NCBI RefSeq assembly: GCF_000802205.1
Contig: NZ_CP012850.1
Coordinates: 372,001-436,000, forward strand
Direction of reading: 5' to 3'
Origin: Candidatus Nitrosocosmicus oleophilus
GTDB lineage: Archaea; Thermoproteota; Nitrososphaeria; Nitrososphaerales; Nitrososphaeraceae
DNA length: 64,000 nt
A program made the position numbers and the translations under genes. Below, one piece after another: positions 1-7,514 of the stretch. The stretch's first letter is position 1. Every line of letters begins with the position of its first letter. Below the pieces are notes generated by a model. The model searched no databases and had not been told where the DNA came from. It was given only the letters and a program-made list of their open reading frames with translations.

Positions 1-248
1 GATTTGGTTCACAAACTAATACTAAAAAGAACAGAACATTTGATGAATGGTGGGCAACCGTACCCGGAGATTTGAAAACAAAAGCTCGCAAGGGCGATGA
101 AGCCAACAAGGTTTTATTGAATCAGGTAAATTATGTATTACTTCATCTTCATCTTCAGGGTAAACATGATACAAAACCATCACATGAAGAATTGAAAGAC
201 TGGCTTCATAGTGGTCAAGTAGACGTAATGCGTCAAATTAAAAAATAA
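1..248 (+). CDS. small conserved protein, 5'-truncated by the window edge
   Basis: An open frame runs from base 3 to a TAA at 246-248 and has no start inside the window, so the N-terminus is missing. The visible 81 residues contain a conserved-looking core (FDEWWATVP, KARKGDEANKVLLNQVNYVL, ending VDVMRQIKK). The C-terminal three quarters are almost identical, also at DNA level, to the complete 73-residue gene at 55178-55399, which proves the frame is coding. The N-terminus visible here is longer and unlike that copy. I do not recognise a function. It is a soluble, charged protein with no signal peptide or membrane segment in the visible part. A T-rich terminator follows directly. Confidence 0.8.
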   Translation, partial: FGSQTNTKKNRTFDEWWATVPGDLKTKARKGDEANKVLLNQVNYVLLHLHLQGKHDTKPSHEELKDWLHSGQVDVMRQIKK

Positions 249-250
249 TA

Positions 251-276
251 TTTTTTTTTAAAGTAATATTTTTTTA
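251..276 (+). terminator. poly-T terminator
   Basis: Two T runs (251-259 and about 269-276) follow the stop codon of the truncated left-edge gene. Archaeal RNA polymerase typically terminates on such oligo-T tracts without needing a hairpin. The following AT-rich stretch (about 313-329) holds a TATA-like sequence suited to the next gene. Confidence 0.5.
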
Positions 277-354
277 TTATATATTCAATATAACATAAAA
301 ATAACAAAAATAAAATATATATAAATATACTATTAGATAAAAAGTATTCGAGTT

Positions 355-1047
355 TTGAAGAGAGGTAGTCACATAGCAATTTTCGATACTTTTAAAACTC
401 ATCAAGCAAAATCAACTAGAGAATCCAAGAGACAAAGAGGAATAATAGCACATATAGCATTAGAAAAGAACCCTAGTGGAAAAACTAGGACTGCAATTGC
501 TCATATTTTGGCCAAGAAATATGGCGTAGCCTGGCAAAATATTTACTCGGCTATTTTTAAAGATCTTGACGAGGTATTGATACCCGCAAACGTAGTAAAA
601 GAGGGTGGCAGGTTGCCAATAAAAAGGGGTCCAAAAGCCCTTCAAATTGAAGGAATACCGTATTACGAGCTTACTAATACAGGCCTTATAATAGCATCAA
701 CCATTGAGGAAACAGGCGACATTAGATTGCGAATGAAGCTGCTTGAGATTTATCTTTTAAATTCAAATGCGAATAATGCAAGTATTAATGAAAATAATAG
801 TGTAATAAATGACGGAATTTTATTACTGTCACGCTATGCCCCGACCTTTATTTTGAAAATAATAAACGAGTACATTGTGGCATATAATCGTGGAGAAATA
901 GAAAGACTAGATAAGCTTGACATTGAAAATCTTAAGAAGGTAATATCCAATCAAATAACGATTGAAAAAGAACTGGTGGATGCTTGCATGGTGTTATCTA
1001 ATGACAAGAAGGAAGTATTAAAGAACTTTATAGAAAAGATTAGTTAA
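355..1047 (+). CDS. uncharacterised protein with possible DNA-binding N-terminal half
   Basis: 230 residues from a TTG start. A TATA-like tract at about 313-329 lies about 30 bases upstream, consistent with a short-leader transcript starting near this codon. The N-terminal 40 residues are basic. Residues about 45-80 (RTAIAHILAKKYGVAWQNIYSAIFKDL) have the helix-turn-helix look of a winged-helix domain, and the C-terminal half is predicted helical and charged. There is no signal peptide or transmembrane segment. I do not recognise a named family; a transcription factor or chromatin-associated protein is only an inference. It converges on the tRNase Z gene, with 17 bases between the two stop codons. 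Confidence 0.6.
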   Translation: MKRGSHIAIFDTFKTHQAKSTRESKRQRGIIAHIALEKNPSGKTRTAIAHILAKKYGVAWQNIYSAIFKDLDEVLIPANVVKEGGRLPIKRGPKALQIEGIPYYELTNTGLIIASTIEETGDIRLRMKLLEIYLLNSNANNASINENNSVINDGILLLSRYAPTFILKIINEYIVAYNRGEIERLDKLDIENLKKVISNQITIEKELVDACMVLSNDKKEVLKNFIEKIS

Positions 1048-1064
1048 TGAACAGCATTTTGATG

Positions 1065-1994
1065 CTATTTTAGGTAATGAACCGGTATTATTTTCAGATC
1101 AAATGCCAATTCGGTATGAAAGAATATTGATTTGGCCTCATATAATAAGACATTTAGATCTTTATATCTACTACTAAAGTGGGTCAGACATAATCTACGT
1201 ACAGAAGCCATCTTAGCTAGAGTTGCAGTTTCGATGGCAGTAGAATGGTAGGACTCTATTGCCTTTGTAAGTTCATTGGATGAGAATGTTGATTCGAAGA
1301 TCAGTAAATCACAATTTCTAAAAAAATCGCACAGACTGTCAGATGGACGCGTGTCTCCAGAAATACCAATTTTCCTACCAGGTCTTGTAGGACCAACTAT
1401 ATCATGAGAATAAAATAATTTATCATCATAAATAACATCTACACCTTTTTGAAGTGAGCCATATAATTCTCCTTCGGGAATACCTAATTCTTTTGCTCGT
1501 CCTACGTTGAATTTTCCGGGTCTATCATTTTCAAGCAAACAATATGCATATGAACAAATATTAGGACCATGTTCGGATTTACAGTATAATATCTTATAGT
1601 CCTTCTCCTCTACAATAGTTCCTTGAGAATTAGGAATTACATGAATGTCTAGTTGAAAAGTTAATTTAATCGGGAGCAATTTCATGTTCTCAACTAAGAA
1701 ATCATACAGTAGTTCTGGACCAAAAATATCAACCCCAGCCTTTCTACCCTGTAGTGATAGTGTTTGTAGAAAACCCAATATGCCTAAGATATGATCAGAG
1801 TGCATATGAGTAATGAATATCATAGTTTTCCTATTAAACCCCAATCCAGTACGAATAAAATTATATTGCATCCCCTCTCCAGCGTCAAAAATCAACAAAG
1901 TTCCATTTCTATTTACTACAAGAGAAGAAAGTGACCTGTCTTCTGCAGGCATCGCTGCAGATGTTCCAAGAAAAATAACTTCGAGATTCACCAT
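1065..1994 (-). CDS. rnz: ribonuclease Z (tRNase Z)
   Basis: Metallo-beta-lactamase-fold endonuclease that removes the 3' trailer of tRNA precursors. The HMHSDH zinc motif is at residues 63-68, with later SEHGP, ISGDTRPSD and LIFESTF motifs and the C-terminal HSTA...LTHFSSRY block typical of tRNase Z. I chose the ATG at 1994, giving 309 residues beginning MVNLEVIFLGTSA, because the family starts there. A longer frame to 2039 would add 15 unrelated residues overlapping the upstream gene. The start lies 7 bases after the PRPP synthetase stop, so the two genes are probably cotranscribed. It would pair functionally with the CCA-adding enzyme encoded at 38.7 kb. Confidence 0.93.
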   Translation of the reverse strand: MVNLEVIFLGTSAAMPAEDRSLSSLVVNRNGTLLIFDAGEGMQYNFIRTGLGFNRKTMIFITHMHSDHILGILGFLQTLSLQGRKAGVDIFGPELLYDFLVENMKLLPIKLTFQLDIHVIPNSQGTIVEEKDYKILYCKSEHGPNICSYAYCLLENDRPGKFNVGRAKELGIPEGELYGSLQKGVDVIYDDKLFYSHDIVGPTRPGRKIGISGDTRPSDSLCDFFRNCDLLIFESTFSSNELTKAIESYHSTAIETATLAKMASVRRLCLTHFSSRYKDLNVLLYEAKSIFFHTELAFDLKIIPVHYLK

Positions 1995-2001
1995 ATAATG
2001 T

Positions 2002-2904
2002 TCAACTACGTGATAAAATGGAAGACAAGGTTCTTGCAATCTCGCTACTCAAATCAACCTTTGAACAGGATCTTGGGATACTATTGGTAGAAACAATCTC
2101 ATTTATCCCAGAACTCTTTAACAAAGTTATGGATTTTTCATCCGACAGAGCATGAACGCACATAACAAAGACTTTGCCGCAACCATTATTTTTTAATATA
2201 TCCACGGCCCTTAGTATAGTTCCTCCACTAGATACCATATCATCAAGAATCACAATATCTCGATTCTTAATTGTAATATCTAGTTTTTCATCCATGGTAA
2301 TATTTCCAGTGAATCTATCTCTATTTTTTCTTAACCCAAGGAAAGAAGCATTCATAATTCCAGCAAACTCTTTTGCTCTAGGAACTCCGCCAAGGTCTGG
2401 TGACACAATAATAGGTTCTGTTAAACTAAAATTGTTAATGGCATATTTTGCCAGTAATGGCATAGAAGAAATATTAGAAATGTCACAATTGAAATAAGAT
2501 AATGCCTTAGTACTGTGTATATCAACAGTTATCAGACTACGAGTTCCAAAATATTCAAAAAGTTTTGCTATCATTGACATAGTCACAAATTCGCCTTCCA
2601 GAAATACTCTATCCTGTCTGGCATAACCCATGTAAGGGATAACCGGAATAACTTCTGAAGCACCAAAGTCATTACAATATGACAGCATCATCAATGCCTG
2701 TAAAAAATGTGAATCTACTGGTGGATAAGTAGATTGTACAACAATGCATTTTTTATCAAGTAAATTCGCATTAATTCTTATTTTACTTTCGCCATCAGAA
2801 AAAGTGCGTAATTCGACTTCGACAGCATCAACATTTAAACACGAAGCAATGGAACTCCCCAATTCAATTGAAGAAGGTCCCGGCAATACGACTACATCTT
2901 TCAT
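2002..2904 (-). CDS. prs: ribose-phosphate pyrophosphokinase (PRPP synthetase)
   Basis: 300 residues, the usual length for archaeal PRPP synthetases. The enzyme transfers pyrophosphate from ATP to ribose 5-phosphate and feeds purine, pyrimidine, histidine and cofactor synthesis in the cytoplasm. Visible motifs are the N-terminal FSDGE segment, YMGYARQDRVF (ATP/metal region), VDIHSTKALSYF (divalent-cation region), SPDLGG, and the PRPP-binding loop DIVILDDMVSSGGTI near residues 213-227. ATG start. It leads an operon with tRNase Z. It lies downstream of a roughly 300-base intergenic region that must carry its promoter. Confidence 0.95.
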   Translation of the reverse strand: MKDVVVLPGPSSIELGSSIASCLNVDAVEVELRTFSDGESKIRINANLLDKKCIVVQSTYPPVDSHFLQALMMLSYCNDFGASEVIPVIPYMGYARQDRVFLEGEFVTMSMIAKLFEYFGTRSLITVDIHSTKALSYFNCDISNISSMPLLAKYAINNFSLTEPIIVSPDLGGVPRAKEFAGIMNASFLGLRKNRDRFTGNITMDEKLDITIKNRDIVILDDMVSSGGTILRAVDILKNNGCGKVFVMCVHALSDEKSITLLKSSGINEIVSTNSIPRSCSKVDLSSEIARTLSSILSRS

Positions 2905-3210
2905 GACATGATTGAAATGATATGAGAATCTTAAAAATGTTGAACTATGAATAATATCCTATATTAAGTATGTACGAATTTCAAAAATATATCAAATGGA
3001 TTGATGTAACTGATATGTATATCCGATTTGAGATCAATGTTCACAAGAATACATTGTAGAAAAACATGATAAAGAATTAGGCAGGATCGCTAGAACATCA
3101 TCCATAGGAAGATGGTTGAAATTATTTACCACTTTGCTATGAACATAAAGAGATCAATTGGATGTGATCATGTAACAGCATAGAATCATATTGTGCAATT
3201 AACGGAATTA
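2905..3210. other. intergenic region, no gene seen
   Basis: 306 AT-rich bases between two minus-strand genes. It should contain the promoter of prs near its left end and the 3' end of the HyuA-like transcript on the right. No RNA gene, repeat or convincing small ORF is visible. Confidence 0.5.
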
Positions 3211-5325
3211 CTATTGCTTAATGATTAACAAGACCTCAGAATCAATTTTATCCAACTGTTCTCTAATAGCTTGAATTACTTGTTCGTTCGCGTTTAGACT
3301 TGAAAAATCCAATAGTTGAAATCCATCAACCAATTGAACATTTGGAGATAGATCAGAATTTGAAGAAAATTTGGAGATAATTGATGGGAGATCTGCAGAC
3401 ATTTTGGTTGAAAAGCCATGTATCAATTTGCCATTATCCAATGAGAGGCGTACTCTCCCAAATTTATCTAATACCAATATGGATTGCATTCTTGTTTTAA
3501 AGAATAATTTTTTTTTCTGATATGAATTCGTAAAAATATAATAATTTCCTAGCGTATGTTCCAAAGTAATATCCCCATCATTATGAAACAAGGTTTTTGC
3601 AATCTCTACTACTTCCTCTTGTTTTAACTCTCTAGAACCGACATTATTCAAGTCTAGAGTAACATTACCGATAACAGTGACTCTCAAAATTGAACGATCG
3701 CTTATATATTCTGATTGAACGGATAGTGAATTAGGAGATGCATTTTTTCTTATAGCTACATCTTTAATCTCCGTTATTAATTGAGTAACATCTTCAGGAG
3801 TGGGATTATTAATGGTTTTCTCTTTCTCTTCATAAATCATTCCTGTGGCTACACCTATAGATGAAATGACATCGGCGTAATCTGCTTTTTTGTATTCAAA
3901 ACCTAGTTCCTTAGCAACAAGTGGTACCAAAACCGAAGCGCCTCCTCCTCCTCCAATAACCACTATTCTATTCTTTGATAATTTGTACTCTTTTACCATT
4001 GGAATTATATAATCCGATATCTTTGAAACAGAAATATCCAAAACTTGTCTAGCAATTTGCTCAGGCGGCATTCCCATATATGTGGCCAACTTCGTAAATG
4101 CAATCCTAGCTGAATCCGCATTTCCATATGCATTATCATTTTTTGGGATGAGACCTAATGCATTTGCAGCACATGTGTTGGTGACCCCGTATGATTTTCC
4201 CCCAGGAACTTTGATACTAATATAGTCACTTGGATCATTATTCAATGGACTAATAGGTACAATTTCACCCTTTATCAATTCATCAGGATCGGCAAAACAA
4301 GAATATTCTAATCCTGCAATGTGTGAGGATCGAGGACCAACATCAATAATTCTTCTCTTTGATGAAAGTCTCAATAAAGACCCCCCAGCAACACCACAAA
4401 TTCTTACATCAAGTGATCTTATACAAGTTGGATGTTCCATTATGTTCACATAACGCATTTCGGGCTTTCCATCCTTAATTATACTAATGTTAGTTGAAGT
4501 ACCACCAACTTCAATAAATATACCTTCTAAAACCTGCAAAAAGAGCAATGCGCCTACAACACTTGCAGCTGGGCCTGAAAGCACCGTTATTATGGGCTTG
4601 TGCAAAAAAGAATCCAACGTGGTTACACCCCCATCACCTTTCATTATCATTACTGGTACATCTATACCTAAGTTATTGACTGCAGATTTAACGTAATTTG
4701 CGGTACTTGTGGCTTTTGGAAGAATGCTAGCATTAATTGTTGCTGTCAAAGTTCTGATCTCTAATCCATAAATTCCAGTTAATTCATGGCCGGCAGTACA
4801 AGGAAGTTTAGAATGTTTCATTACAAATAATTCGTTACTTGGATCATCAACTCCGAAAGCTTCACTTACAACTATGGATTGAGCTCCCTCTGAAACCAAA
4901 TTCTCTATGGATTTTTTGATCCCAGGCTCCTCTAAATACTTGGAAGTATCTAAAAAGGTATAACAGGTTCTGAGAAATTTATTGGAATTTAGTGATATAT
5001 CTTTAATATGAGTTCTTTTCATGACATTCGTTTTTTCCATTCCTACCCCCATTCCAATAATGCCAACTTTTGATACGTCTCCCTCAAGAAAGGCATTGAC
5101 AGCTTGGGTAGTACTATGAGAAATTAACTCTATTTCTTTATAGTCTATGCTGCACATCTCTATTAATGTGGATAAGGCGTCAACTATGCCTACAGAAACA
5201 CCCCCTTCTAAAGAATGTGTGGTTGAAACAGATTTTTTTCCTAGTATTCTTTTTTCAATTACATCAATAGCTACGGCTTTGGTAAAGGTGCCCCCTACAT
5301 CTATTCCGATCCTAATTTTTTTCAT
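3211..5325 (-). CDS. hydantoinase/oxoprolinase (HyuA) family protein
   Basis: 704 residues from the ATG at 5325. This start places the actin-like phosphate-binding motif GIDVGGTFTKAV at residue 7, as in the family, and is preceded by an AAAGG-like ribosome site. A longer frame to 5373 adds 16 residues. The second ATPase motif (GGTSTNISIIKDGKP) and the glycine-rich VIGGGGGASVLVP segment are present. Family members are ATP-dependent cyclic-amide hydrolases such as 5-oxoprolinase or N-methylhydantoinase A. No HyuB subunit is adjacent, so the substrate and partner are unknown. It may act as a stand-alone or HyuA-HyuB-fused-like protein. It lies 85 bases downstream of the racemase-like gene on the same strand. 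Confidence 0.85.
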   Translation of the reverse strand: MKKIRIGIDVGGTFTKAVAIDVIEKRILGKKSVSTTHSLEGGVSVGIVDALSTLIEMCSIDYKEIELISHSTTQAVNAFLEGDVSKVGIIGMGVGMEKTNVMKRTHIKDISLNSNKFLRTCYTFLDTSKYLEEPGIKKSIENLVSEGAQSIVVSEAFGVDDPSNELFVMKHSKLPCTAGHELTGIYGLEIRTLTATINASILPKATSTANYVKSAVNNLGIDVPVMIMKGDGGVTTLDSFLHKPIITVLSGPAASVVGALLFLQVLEGIFIEVGGTSTNISIIKDGKPEMRYVNIMEHPTCIRSLDVRICGVAGGSLLRLSSKRRIIDVGPRSSHIAGLEYSCFADPDELIKGEIVPISPLNNDPSDYISIKVPGGKSYGVTNTCAANALGLIPKNDNAYGNADSARIAFTKLATYMGMPPEQIARQVLDISVSKISDYIIPMVKEYKLSKNRIVVIGGGGGASVLVPLVAKELGFEYKKADYADVISSIGVATGMIYEEKEKTINNPTPEDVTQLITEIKDVAIRKNASPNSLSVQSEYISDRSILRVTVIGNVTLDLNNVGSRELKQEEVVEIAKTLFHNDGDITLEHTLGNYYIFTNSYQKKKLFFKTRMQSILVLDKFGRVRLSLDNGKLIHGFSTKMSADLPSIISKFSSNSDLSPNVQLVDGFQLLDFSSLNANEQVIQAIREQLDKIDSEVLLIIKQ

Positions 5326-5410
5326 CCTTTTGCTCACTCGCTTCCATAAGAACCAGAAAAACGTTTGTTTCATGCATTACAAGTAATTTAAATGCTACCA
5401 TATCGAAGAG

Positions 5411-6214
5411 TTACATTTGTAGCGAGACATCAAATATTATTTCTTTGATTCCCATGTATCTAAGAATTGACTGAAAGTTTTTTTTATCTGCAGAAACAAG
5501 AATTTCGAGCTTGCCTTTGCTATTCTTGTTCTTATCCAAATCTCCAGTATATTTGAGATAACTCTTCACATCTTTTGCAACTTCAGCTGAAGAATTGATG
5601 AACTTTATCGATGGCAAAATATCTTCAATATAATTTTTAACGAATGGCAAATGGGTGCTACCCAACGCAATAACATCAATTGTGTCATCAATATTTGATT
5701 CAATTATTTCTCGAATTTTATCAGAGGTAAATTTCTGATCAAATAAAAATGATCCACTTTCAACTAGATTAATAATCTCTGAAGAATCAACCTTATCCAC
5801 AAAAATCTGTTGAGGTATTTCTTTTTTTATCAAGTAATTGAACTCTTTGCTATCAAGTGTACCTTTTGATGCCATTATTGCTATGTGCTTTTTCCTACTC
5901 AAGCTTATTGTCTTATCAAGTGGTAGTTTTGTTGAAATGATAGCTGTCGAAAAATTGTTCTTAATTTCATCATAAATTTGAACGGATGGTGTATTTGATG
6001 CCATTACGATTAGTTTTGGCTGATATTTCTCCAAAAAATTAATGGATTTTAACATTATTGACTTTAATTCACTCTTAGTCTTATTTCCATATGGAAAATT
6101 TTTTTTATCTGCAAAATACAAAATGTTCTCAGAGGGAACAATCTTTCTCAATTCTCTCACAACAGATAGCGAACCCAATCCTGAATCAAAAACTGCAATT
6201 GGTCTATATAGCAT
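5411..6214 (-). CDS. glutamate racemase-fold protein lacking both catalytic cysteines
   Basis: 267 residues, the length of MurI. The start IAVFDSGLGSLSVVREL and YFADKKNFPYG match the glutamate racemase substrate-binding regions (usual DSGxGGL and DxxxxPYG). The two catalytic cysteines of the Asp/Glu racemase superfamily normally sit in ACNTAS and GCTHYP motifs. Here these read ASNTPS and GSTHLP, so both are serine. Archaea of this group have no peptidoglycan, so a MurI role is unexpected anyway. I infer a non-racemase or altered activity rather than D-glutamate supply. The reading frame is intact and otherwise well conserved, which argues against decay. Neighbours are the HyuA-like gene and a DtxR-type regulator. 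Confidence 0.82.
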   Translation of the reverse strand: MLYRPIAVFDSGLGSLSVVRELRKIVPSENILYFADKKNFPYGNKTKSELKSIMLKSINFLEKYQPKLIVMASNTPSVQIYDEIKNNFSTAIISTKLPLDKTISLSRKKHIAIMASKGTLDSKEFNYLIKKEIPQQIFVDKVDSSEIINLVESGSFLFDQKFTSDKIREIIESNIDDTIDVIALGSTHLPFVKNYIEDILPSIKFINSSAEVAKDVKSYLKYTGDLDKNKNSKGKLEILVSADKKNFQSILRYMGIKEIIFDVSLQM

Positions 6215-6257
6215 AACTAACAGTATTTAATAAGAGGTAAAAATGTTTGAAATATAA

Positions 6258-6725
6258 TTACTTTCCAATACAACAATTACCCTCAGGAATATGATATCCA
6301 TGTGGACAGATCTTGGGATGTTTTAACAGGGTGCATAGTGCATCGGTAAAAATTTCTTTCATATGATGTTCAATGCCACAAACCATCTCCTCATCTACAT
6401 CGATTTTTAAGGCATCTTTCATAAGTACTTCTAACAGTCGAGTGTTTCGTATCATTTTTTTCCCGATGTTCTCACCCTCTTTTGTAAGTGTCACTATGGA
6501 ACCCTTTTTATAATCAATTAAAAGAGAATCATTTAATTTATGAAGCATTTGAACCACTGATGGTTGTGTAACATTTAAAATTTTGGCTATGGAGCTAACC
6601 TTTAACTCTTGGCCACTCTCTGTAATAGACCACATTGCCTTCAAGTACATTTCGACATGCTCGGCTTCTGCGGTGCCTACATACAATTGCTCTGGGAGTC
6701 CAGAATTCTTTGAATAAACAGTCAA
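6258..6725 (-). CDS. DtxR-family metal-dependent transcriptional regulator
   Basis: 155 residues from an ATG. The N-terminal winged helix (about residues 20-85; KVSSIAKILNVTQPSVVQMLHKL is the recognition region) and the following dimerisation/metal-binding domain (MVCGIEHHMKEIFTDALCTLL, with CPHGYHIP near the C-terminus) match the DtxR/MntR/IdeR family. There is no C-terminal SH3-like domain, as in short archaeal and MntR-type members. It probably senses Fe(II) or Mn(II) and represses genes carrying TTAGG/CCTAA palindromes. Two such sites are in this window, upstream of the winged-helix gene at 6829-7191 and of the FTR1 permease at 12304-15057. I see no such site upstream of its own gene. Confidence 0.92.
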   Translation of the reverse strand: MTVYSKNSGLPEQLYVGTAEAEHVEMYLKAMWSITESGQELKVSSIAKILNVTQPSVVQMLHKLNDSLLIDYKKGSIVTLTKEGENIGKKMIRNTRLLEVLMKDALKIDVDEEMVCGIEHHMKEIFTDALCTLLKHPKICPHGYHIPEGNCCIGK

Positions 6726-6828
6726 TGTATATGATTATACGTTATATTTTTTAACTTTATTGATTCAAAAGTAATGGAAGTAAAAAAGTTAATGGTAAAT
6801 TCATTCATCCTCATTTGAATGTCAATAC

Positions 6829-7191
6829 TTATTGTGAGATAGAATAAGGTAAGTTTCGTTCGTTTTTCTTAAATTGTAAAAGGACTTGTTTTTTGTTCAA
6901 TATCAATTCGACTGATTGGATTTTACTTTTGTAAAAGACAACCTTTTTTCCTTTTTCATTTATCACAATTCTATCTATAAATAAGAGTCCAAGGTCCTTG
7001 AGTTTTTTTATTTTTTTGTATGTCGAGCTAATAGGCAGATCATTTTCTTTGCAAATTTCAAAAACGGTTTTGGAATCTTCGATGATAGACATTACAATCT
7101 TGTAAGAAAATCCATCAAACAATTCCTTCAATAAAATTGAAGCATTTTTATCTTCTTGATTCAGTAAATATCGCTGATCAGATAACATCAT
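6829..7191 (-). CDS. winged-helix transcriptional regulator, probable DtxR target
   Basis: 120 residues. A winged-helix fold is suggested by residues about 20-85 (LLKELFDGFSYKIVMSII, then VFEICKENDLPISSTYKKIKKLKDLGLL, then a basic wing). This resembles archaeal ArsR/MarR-like small regulators, but I cannot name the subfamily. Two ATGs stand in tandem (7191 and 7188). The first lies one base from a double palindromic operator, so the transcript must be leaderless or nearly so. The operator context suggests it is controlled by metal status through the adjacent DtxR-type protein, making a two-tier regulatory cascade. Confidence 0.78.
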   Translation of the reverse strand: MMLSDQRYLLNQEDKNASILLKELFDGFSYKIVMSIIEDSKTVFEICKENDLPISSTYKKIKKLKDLGLLFIDRIVINEKGKKVVFYKSKIQSVELILNKKQVLLQFKKNERNLPYSISQ

Positions 7192-7231
7192 TTAGGCTAC
7201 CCTAATTGTTAGGGCAACCTAATATTTAAAC
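7192..7231 (-). promoter_or_regulatory. double DtxR-like operator and TATA box of the winged-helix gene
   Basis: Two copies of a TTAGG-N4-CCTAA-like palindrome lie at 7192-7205 (TTAGGCTACCCTAA) and 7209-7222 (TTAGGGCAACCTAA), and together they form a larger imperfect palindrome. A TATA-like TTTAAATA (minus strand) is at about 7223-7231, roughly 35 bases before the ATG. The operator fills the space between TATA box and start codon, so a bound repressor would block transcription start. The half-sites match the TTAGG/CCTAA consensus known for DtxR/MntR operators. The rest of the gap to 7514 is AT-rich with nothing further recognised. Confidence 0.75.
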
Positions 7232-7514
7232 GGTGTTATATTATTCAAGTTTAATCTATAAAATTTTATTATAATTTTTTCAAATTGTATATACTCTGTG
7301 CTACGATTTCAAAAAATGATTAATAATTATTGGGATAATCAGATGTCTTGAAAGAACAGTATTATGCTAAATATATTTTAACCCATGGTCAAATCTAACC
7401 GAGTTAGTTTTTGTTAATGTAAAAGATGAAGTTGTGTTCAAGTTCTATCAATACACAAATCTAATACCAAAATAGATAAATTAATACTAACAAAAGTGTG
7501 TAGTAGGGCTCTCA

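Noticed and set aside
5411-6214. Annotation as functional glutamate racemase MurI
   Set aside because: Both catalytic cysteines are missing and no peptidoglycan pathway is expected.
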